From Pisolithus tinctorius (taxonomy: Eukaryota > Basidiomycota > Agaricomycetes > Boletales > Pisolithaceae): a stretch of DNA of 64,000 nucleotides. A model generated the notes under the pieces. That model saw only the letters and a list, made by a program, of their open reading frames with translations, made no database searches and was not told the DNA's origin. Shown one piece after another: positions 58,661 through 64,000 of the stretch (its first letter is position 1; each line of letters opens with the position of its first letter). The stretch lies in the NCBI GenBank assembly GCA_024663395.1, contig JANFAH010000012.1:1-64000 (forward strand), read 5' to 3'. Made by a program: the position numbers and the translations under genes.

Positions 58661-58687
58661 TCTTCTGTCCCTATTGAAGAGCCCACT

Positions 58688-60011
58688 GTGAACCTTGTAT
58701 CCCCTGTTGAAAAGAAAGGGATAAACAAATTCATGGATTACAAAGAACCAGAGGAAGAAACCATCTGTGCCCACTTTATAATGGCACTCAGAAAGCTGGT
58801 GGAAGAAGCCAAGAAGGTTAACCCCAGAAATAGCCTTCTCAGAAAGTCCCTCTGGCAGACCATTGTGTCCAACCACCATGATCACCCCTCCACAGGACAC
58901 CCTGGTGTCTTAAAAACCCAACAACTCATCTCTTCTGAGTTTTGGTGGCTAGGACTTGCATCCTTCATCTGAAAATATGTAGAAGGCTGTGCTACATGCC
59001 AGCAAAATAAAGTAAACACACCTGACAACCCCTCCCCTTGACCTCAACCTGCCCCTTCCAACAGATCTCTTGTGATCTGGTTACTGACCTACCCCTTTCC
59101 AAGGGATATGATTCCCTCTTGGTCATGGTATACCATGGGCTTACTAAGGGGGTAATTTTAGCACCCACAAAGAAAACTGCCTCTGTGGTTGATGTTGCAG
59201 CCCTCTTTTTCAAAAAGGTCTACTCCCACTTCAGATTGTATGACAAAATCATCTCCAATCAAGGCCCTCAGTTTGCTCAGCATTTGCAAAGGAACTCACA
59301 TCCATTTTGGGATATTCCCTCACCCTCTCCACTGCATATCACCCACAGACTGATGGAGAAACTGAATGCATTAACCAAGAGGTTGAAACATACCTATGCA
59401 TATTTTGCCAGAATGATCCCACTCTCTGGGTGGATAACCTGCCAGTGGTGGAGTTTGCACACAATCAGCATCCCCACTCTGTCACCCACCAATTGCCATT
59501 TTACCTCGATCTAGCCAGAAAAACAATGAAAGACCACTCTTCTTGACCCTTCACCCCATTCCAGAAAGGTGACAAGGTTTGGTTAGAAGCATGAAACCTA
59601 AAGTATTCCTATGAAAATAGAAAGTTTGCCCCCAAAAGAGAAGGACCCTTCTTGATCTCTGACATCCTATCCCTGATCACCTATTGCCTTGTGATCCCTG
59701 CATGATGGAAGATACACAATGTGTTCCATGCTTCCCTCTTATCTCCCTATCACAAAAATGATGTTCATGGACTGAGCTTCCTGGCTCCACCACCTGACCT
59801 TGTCAATGAGGAAGAAGAATATGAAGCTGAGGCAATAGTTGGCCATAAAAGGTCCAGCCATGGACATGCCTTTTTAACCAAATGGAAGGGTTACCCTTCT
59901 TCCAAAAACTCATGGCAAAAAGAATCACACCTTGAACATGTGGATGATATGCTCTCTGCATATAAGGCATGCTTCCCTAAGGATTTCCCCCCTCAGAAAC
60001 AGCCCATTTGA
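58688..60011 (+). pseudogene. Gypsy integrase and chromodomain-like tail, second family
   Basis: HDHPSTGHPGVLKT and CATCQQNK form the zinc finger. ISCDLVTDLPLSKGYDSLLV, NQGPQFA and AYHPQTDGETECINQEVE form the DDE core, with the first Asp seen. FHASLLSPYH and LTKWKGYPSSKNSW near 59,725-59,915 match the C-terminal chromodomain-like fold. Many stops and frame changes are present. Confidence 0.8.
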
Positions 60012-61899
60012 AGCTCCCCCTGCACCATCAGAACTATCACTTTCAAAATGCCCCCTCATTGTTCCACCTACCCTTGTGAACCCTCTCATTGTCATACTCC
60101 CTTTGCTCATTGTCAATGACAGCCTGCCAGCACCCAGATGATAAACTCCTATCATCTCTTCATTGCTGACCCTGCTGTCATTGGCACCATTTATCATGAA
60201 GTCAACAAGGATTCCTTTCTTGACTGAGTTTACCATGCAACCATCCAAGCCCTTTGGCTTGAAGAACTTTCCCATTACATCAATTGACAGAACCCTCTTC
60301 TGTCCCCCACCAGAACCATCTTAAACGAGATTTCCCATGGGCAGGTTCCCCTGCTCCTCAGACTCTTTGATATCCTTGGAGGCACAGACCTCATTTATAA
60401 CATCCATCTACACCCCACATTGATCACTCCCCCTCCTCCTGGGTCTCAAAGACCCTTGACTGCAACTTCTGCCCCAGTTTCCTCCATGTCACCCTCTCCT
60501 CCAGTATCATCACCATTGTCCTCCCAATCCTCTGTTTCTCTTCTCAGAGCAGACAGACCCTGTGCCTGTTGCCTTTCAGGCCCTAATCTGCAACCTTCTG
60601 AGTCTCATGGCTCATCATCACCCTCTGTGGTTGACCCTGAAATTGCCTTTGGCATCTCTGCTGCTGAACTCACTCTCACTATGAGTAGAGTTGAGACCCT
60701 TGCCCAATTGCTGCCTTCCCCAACCCTTAGTGAGTTCAGGGCTGATGTCCCTTTAACACCATCCAACCCACTGTGAGTCAAGGTGTGGTTCAGTGGTGAA
60801 AACCAATCAAAACCAACACAAAAGACAATGAAAGTGAGTGGTGGTGTGCCTATGCAGTACCTAGATGGTGGAACCTGTTATCTGGGTGGGTTTTTATGAG
60901 CTACAACACTCAGAGATGAGTGCTGAGGGTTGGGGGTGCTCCTGACAAAGAAGGAGCAGGAATGGGAGAGAAAACAATAGGGTAGACTGCTGTCAGCCTA
61001 CAGAAGGATGGATGACAACTTAATTCAATGTTCTGAGCTGCACTGAGCTCAGGGAGGACTTGAAGTGAAGTATATTGATGATAGATGATAATAGGTGAAG
61101 TAGATGATAGTTAGACCCTTAATAAAGTCTCAACTATCAAAGCTGATGAATGAATTACTGAGAGATGATGAAAATGCAAGCAAGAGGGGCTCTCTGACAG
61201 CTTCTTCTTCAGCTATCTAAGTACAGTGATTTATATACAGTGCAGGGGCATTGCCTATGGAAAACAAGGTGCAAACACTTGGTAAGTGATTGGTAACTGA
61301 TAAGTAAGGAATGTAAGTGGTGGGTAATTGTCTTAGAAAGCATTGGTGAGCATTGGTAAGGATAAGTAAGCCAAAAAGTGAAGAAGCAGTAAGCAAAGTC
61401 AAAAGATTGGTAAGTATTGGCAATAGGTGAGTCAAGGACAGTCAGAATGTCAAAGTATGAGTGATGATTGGTAAACTGATTGGTAAGTACAATGTTACAA
61501 AGAATATTATCAAGCAAGGTATGAACAAAAGGTTTACCAGGAACCAGGGCAGGGCTAGTGACAGGGCCAGGTATTATACTGGTCCAGTCTTGACTGAGTG
61601 AACAACTTGATTGGGCACTGCCTTGCAGTGCCTCATGAGCTAACATGTTTCTGGGTTGAGGTGTCAAGGCCAGGACTGGGGCAGGGGTTGGTCAAGACCA
61701 GGGTAGAGCCAGTCTAGGGTAGTCTAGACATGGTCATGACAGGCTGTATGAAGGATGTCATGTTTGTTTTGAAAAACTCAAGGTGGACATTTGTAGGTTC
61801 ATACAACACAACATGACCCTTGAAATTATCAATAAAGAGGCTTATGTACCATTTTTGATGCTTCATATGAAGATCAAGTCCCTTTAGCCACCTACAAGC
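60012..61899. other. CpG-depleted DNA, no clear gene
   Basis: An open Ser/Pro-rich frame at 60420-60776 has no known domain and may be a further part of the gypsy element or host sequence. At 61,260-61,500 the strings GGTAAGT and ATTGGTAAG recur many times, a degenerate simple-sequence stretch. A TGATAGATGATAA-like run lies near 61,080-61,110. Confidence 0.45.
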
Positions 61900-62900
61900 A
61901 TGTTAAATTAATGTATGAAATGCAAGTCATCAGTCATAACTTACTCTTTGAAGAGATCTGCTGTCATCCATGCCTTTTTATTATAATGATAGCAAAATTC
62001 ACATTCTTCCAGTCCTTGTTTCTTGAAGCAGCAAGGCTTCTTTGCTCTGCCAATAAAGAATGGTTTCAAGTTTCTCACTACCATCAGCATTGCATGCAGA
62101 ACCAATAGTGATATGGAACTTATCCTTTTTCTTTCCACTCATCTGTTTTGTTGCAAGACTGTGGTCTGGGGTTGCACTAAGAATGGAAATTAGATAAGGA
62201 TAACCAGATGATAAGGATGCTTACTATGGGAATAGTGTTGTCTCATTGAAATTCCAACAATCTTTTGGAGTATATTGAGCCAGAATTTTCTTACAGCATT
62301 CTTGTTCCACATTAACAGCTGCCATGTCTACAGAACCTGCTTCACCATGTAGATGATGCTCCCATATTTTGTAAGTGTTACAAAAGGATTGCAGCTACCC
62401 ATCACCAGCAAGTCTTTCATTCTGCAGAATTTGCAATTCTTCCTCAAACCTCTTGTGCTTCTCCTGTAGCATTTGGCCTGTTATAGGCTCACATATATCT
62501 TCCATATGTCCTACCCAAAGAATCAGGGCCCATTCAACTTGTGTGGATGTCACAATCTGGGGCCACTTCAATGAGAGTGCCACAGGATTGTCATTGACAT
62601 GAGCTTCCATTTTTGGACATTCCCACAATTTGCAGGACAAGGTTGACTGGTTGAAGAGAAGTGTGCCAGTCTTTAGTGAGCAGAAGTGCTGAACAATGTT
62701 GGCCTGAGTTGTGGTGGATGGCTATCAATGAAGCTATAGACCTGCATCCAATCTGAAAGTGTGAGATTCTGTCAAGTTACAGATGAAGTTTGAGCTGAGG
62801 TGCAAGGAGCATCTTTAATTTTCTGCCATTTTGCAGGCTTAGGGGCATCTGCAGGGGCACCTTGAGGTTTATGTTTTAGAGAGAGAAGCATTGTAAAAAT
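61900..62900 (-). pseudogene. Pogo-like (Tc1/mariner) DDE transposase remnant
   Basis: Read on the minus strand across several frames: LTLSDWMQVYSFIDSHP near 62,760 is an N-terminal helix-turn-helix. TQVEWALILWVGHMEDI with MLQEKHKRFEEELQI at 62,460-62,550 is a CENP-B-type helix-turn-helix. NFNETTLFP near 62,240 corresponds to the first catalytic Asp motif NFDET, with Asp replaced by Asn. QMSGKKKDKFHITIGSACNA at about 62,090-62,150 and AKKPCCFKKQG near 62,020 are further DDE-domain matches. The gene is clearly dead. Confidence 0.7.
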
Positions 62901-64000
62901 GTTATGATGGACCAGCAGCTAGTACATCATATTCTCATTATATAGAAGTTCAGATCCTGTACAATAGGGTTGTCAGACAATGCAGCAATGCACCCAGCTG
63001 ATCCCCATTGACCATTGTACACCAAGTATGCAAAGGTAACACTCATATCTCAAGTCAGACCCATGACAGGTAAGAAACAGTCAAGCCAGGGGTGGTGGTG
63101 GGACCATTTTACTGAGCATCCAGGGTATGCAATGAAAGAAGAACATTCCATGGTTAGCAGCAAGACAAAGGTGATATGTACTGCAATGTATGAACAATGG
63201 ATTACTTTAGAGAAGGAACAGAACAGGCAGCAGATTGCTGCTGGCCTCTGGGACACCCCAAGGGATGATGCAGCAATCATCAGTGCTCATAAGTACTACT
63301 CTGGATGGTTATGGTCATCTGTGCTCAATGCTGTCCTGCAATCCCAATACCACACCCCTGCTCTCTCAACCTGCCATTTGGGACCCCATACCCATCACCA
63401 TTGCACTCTTGTGATCTGTACTTGATGTGTGATGTTGCTTGGTGCATACATATGCCATCTGAATGCCCTCCTGACACCACAGCCATCACCCATCATTCTT
63501 GATGGATATCCATTGCCATGTGGCTTGTATCAACTCCATTTATGCCTGTTGCTTGCTTACTGCTCACTTGTACTGCATGAATTTGTCTTACTATGTGTAT
63601 TTAGTGTAGGGAACATCTCAAACAGACCTGAGCTGTTTGTGGCTCATCAGCCACCCCACAATGCTGTTGTGTCACCTTCATGACTGTACATTGCATCCCA
63701 AGCCTGTTCACATGCAGGCACAGAGGGAGTATCATGAATCATATTCACCAGTCAAGGGAAGTAGCAGAGCCACACTCAACATGACAGCACACCTGGGCCC
63801 AGCTGGCCATATGATGCAGTCAATTCCATTTACTGCAGCTCCTGGGCCAGCACCTCAGCTACTAGCAGTCAGTTTCCCATCATCATCAGCTATGATGGGG
63901 GGTTCACCACTGTTGGTGCCTGGTCCTTCCACATCAGCATTGTCATCAGCCCTCCTTCAGATTCCAACTGTATCTCCCATGAGTTCCATCCCCCCTAGCC
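62901..64000. other. CpG-depleted DNA at right edge, possible transposon piece
   Basis: An open frame at 63015-63425 begins with GWWWDHFTEHPGYAMK, faintly like N-termini of Agaricomycete hAT-type proteins, but this is weak. The rest, to the window edge, is His/Pro/Ser-rich in translation and unassigned. Confidence 0.35.

Larger units (their letters stand above)
57047..60011 (+). mobile_element. Decayed Ty3/gypsy element lacking reverse transcriptase
   Basis: Plus-strand remnants in order are: primer-binding site, gag with zinc knuckle, protease, integrase and a chromodomain-like tail. The RT and RNase H coding region is missing between about 58,650 and 58,740. The DNA is almost free of CpG and has many stops. 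It differs from the intact element at 37,979-46,074 in gag and integrase sequence, so it is a separate family. Confidence 0.8.

Overview
The window looks like genomic DNA of a mushroom-forming basidiomycete (Agaricomycete). Genes are interrupted by many introns of about 50-60 bases. There is a basidiomycete-type sesquiterpene synthase and a HET-domain incompatibility-type protein, and the transposons are types common in Agaricomycetes. No bacterial, phage or CRISPR features were seen.

The window falls into two halves. Positions 1 to about 34,600 are ordinary gene space with normal CpG frequency. In order they hold: a gene start running off the left edge (-); a protein kinase (1678-3409, -); a large P-loop NTPase/TPR-repeat/HET-domain fusion with one frameshift (4692-9626, -); a SET3-like PHD/SET chromatin protein (11678-17619, +); a mitochondrial-type Mn superoxide dismutase (19688-20716, +); a class I sesquiterpene synthase (24964-26439, +); a long-chain acyl-CoA synthetase (29700-32031, +); and a Rho2-like GTPase (32528-34003, +). 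Exon chains for the kinase, SOD, terpene synthase and acyl-CoA synthetase were built by hand and close exactly in frame. Long stretches between genes carry nothing I recognise.

From about 34,600 to the right edge the sequence is a transposon graveyard almost without CpG, consistent with methylation-linked deamination or a RIP-like process. The oldest layer is a Ty1/copia element on the minus strand (about 46,080-55,440 plus LTR pieces). A PIF/Harbinger DNA transposon (49,871-54,725, TAA target duplication) inserted into its gag region. Two Ty3/gypsy solo LTRs (50,018-50,751 and 53,451-54,184), in opposite orientations, then inserted into the Harbinger element, each with its own 5-bp duplication. 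A complete, CpG-rich Ty3/gypsy chromodomain element (37,979-46,074) with a GTGAC duplication inserted into or next to the copia 3' LTR. To the right lie a broken second gypsy element with its reverse transcriptase deleted (about 57,000-60,000, +) and a broken pogo-like transposase (about 61,900-62,900, -).

The most interesting items are: the NLR-like P-loop/TPR/HET protein; a textbook -1 frameshift signal (A AAA AAT, then a TAG stop and a 12-bp stem) between gag and pol of the intact gypsy element; an antisense Zn-cluster-like accessory ORF inside that element; the sharp CpG-depletion boundary; and the nested, inverted LTR arrangement. The genes do not form one obvious pathway. The terpene synthase has no recognisable P450 or other tailoring enzyme near it.
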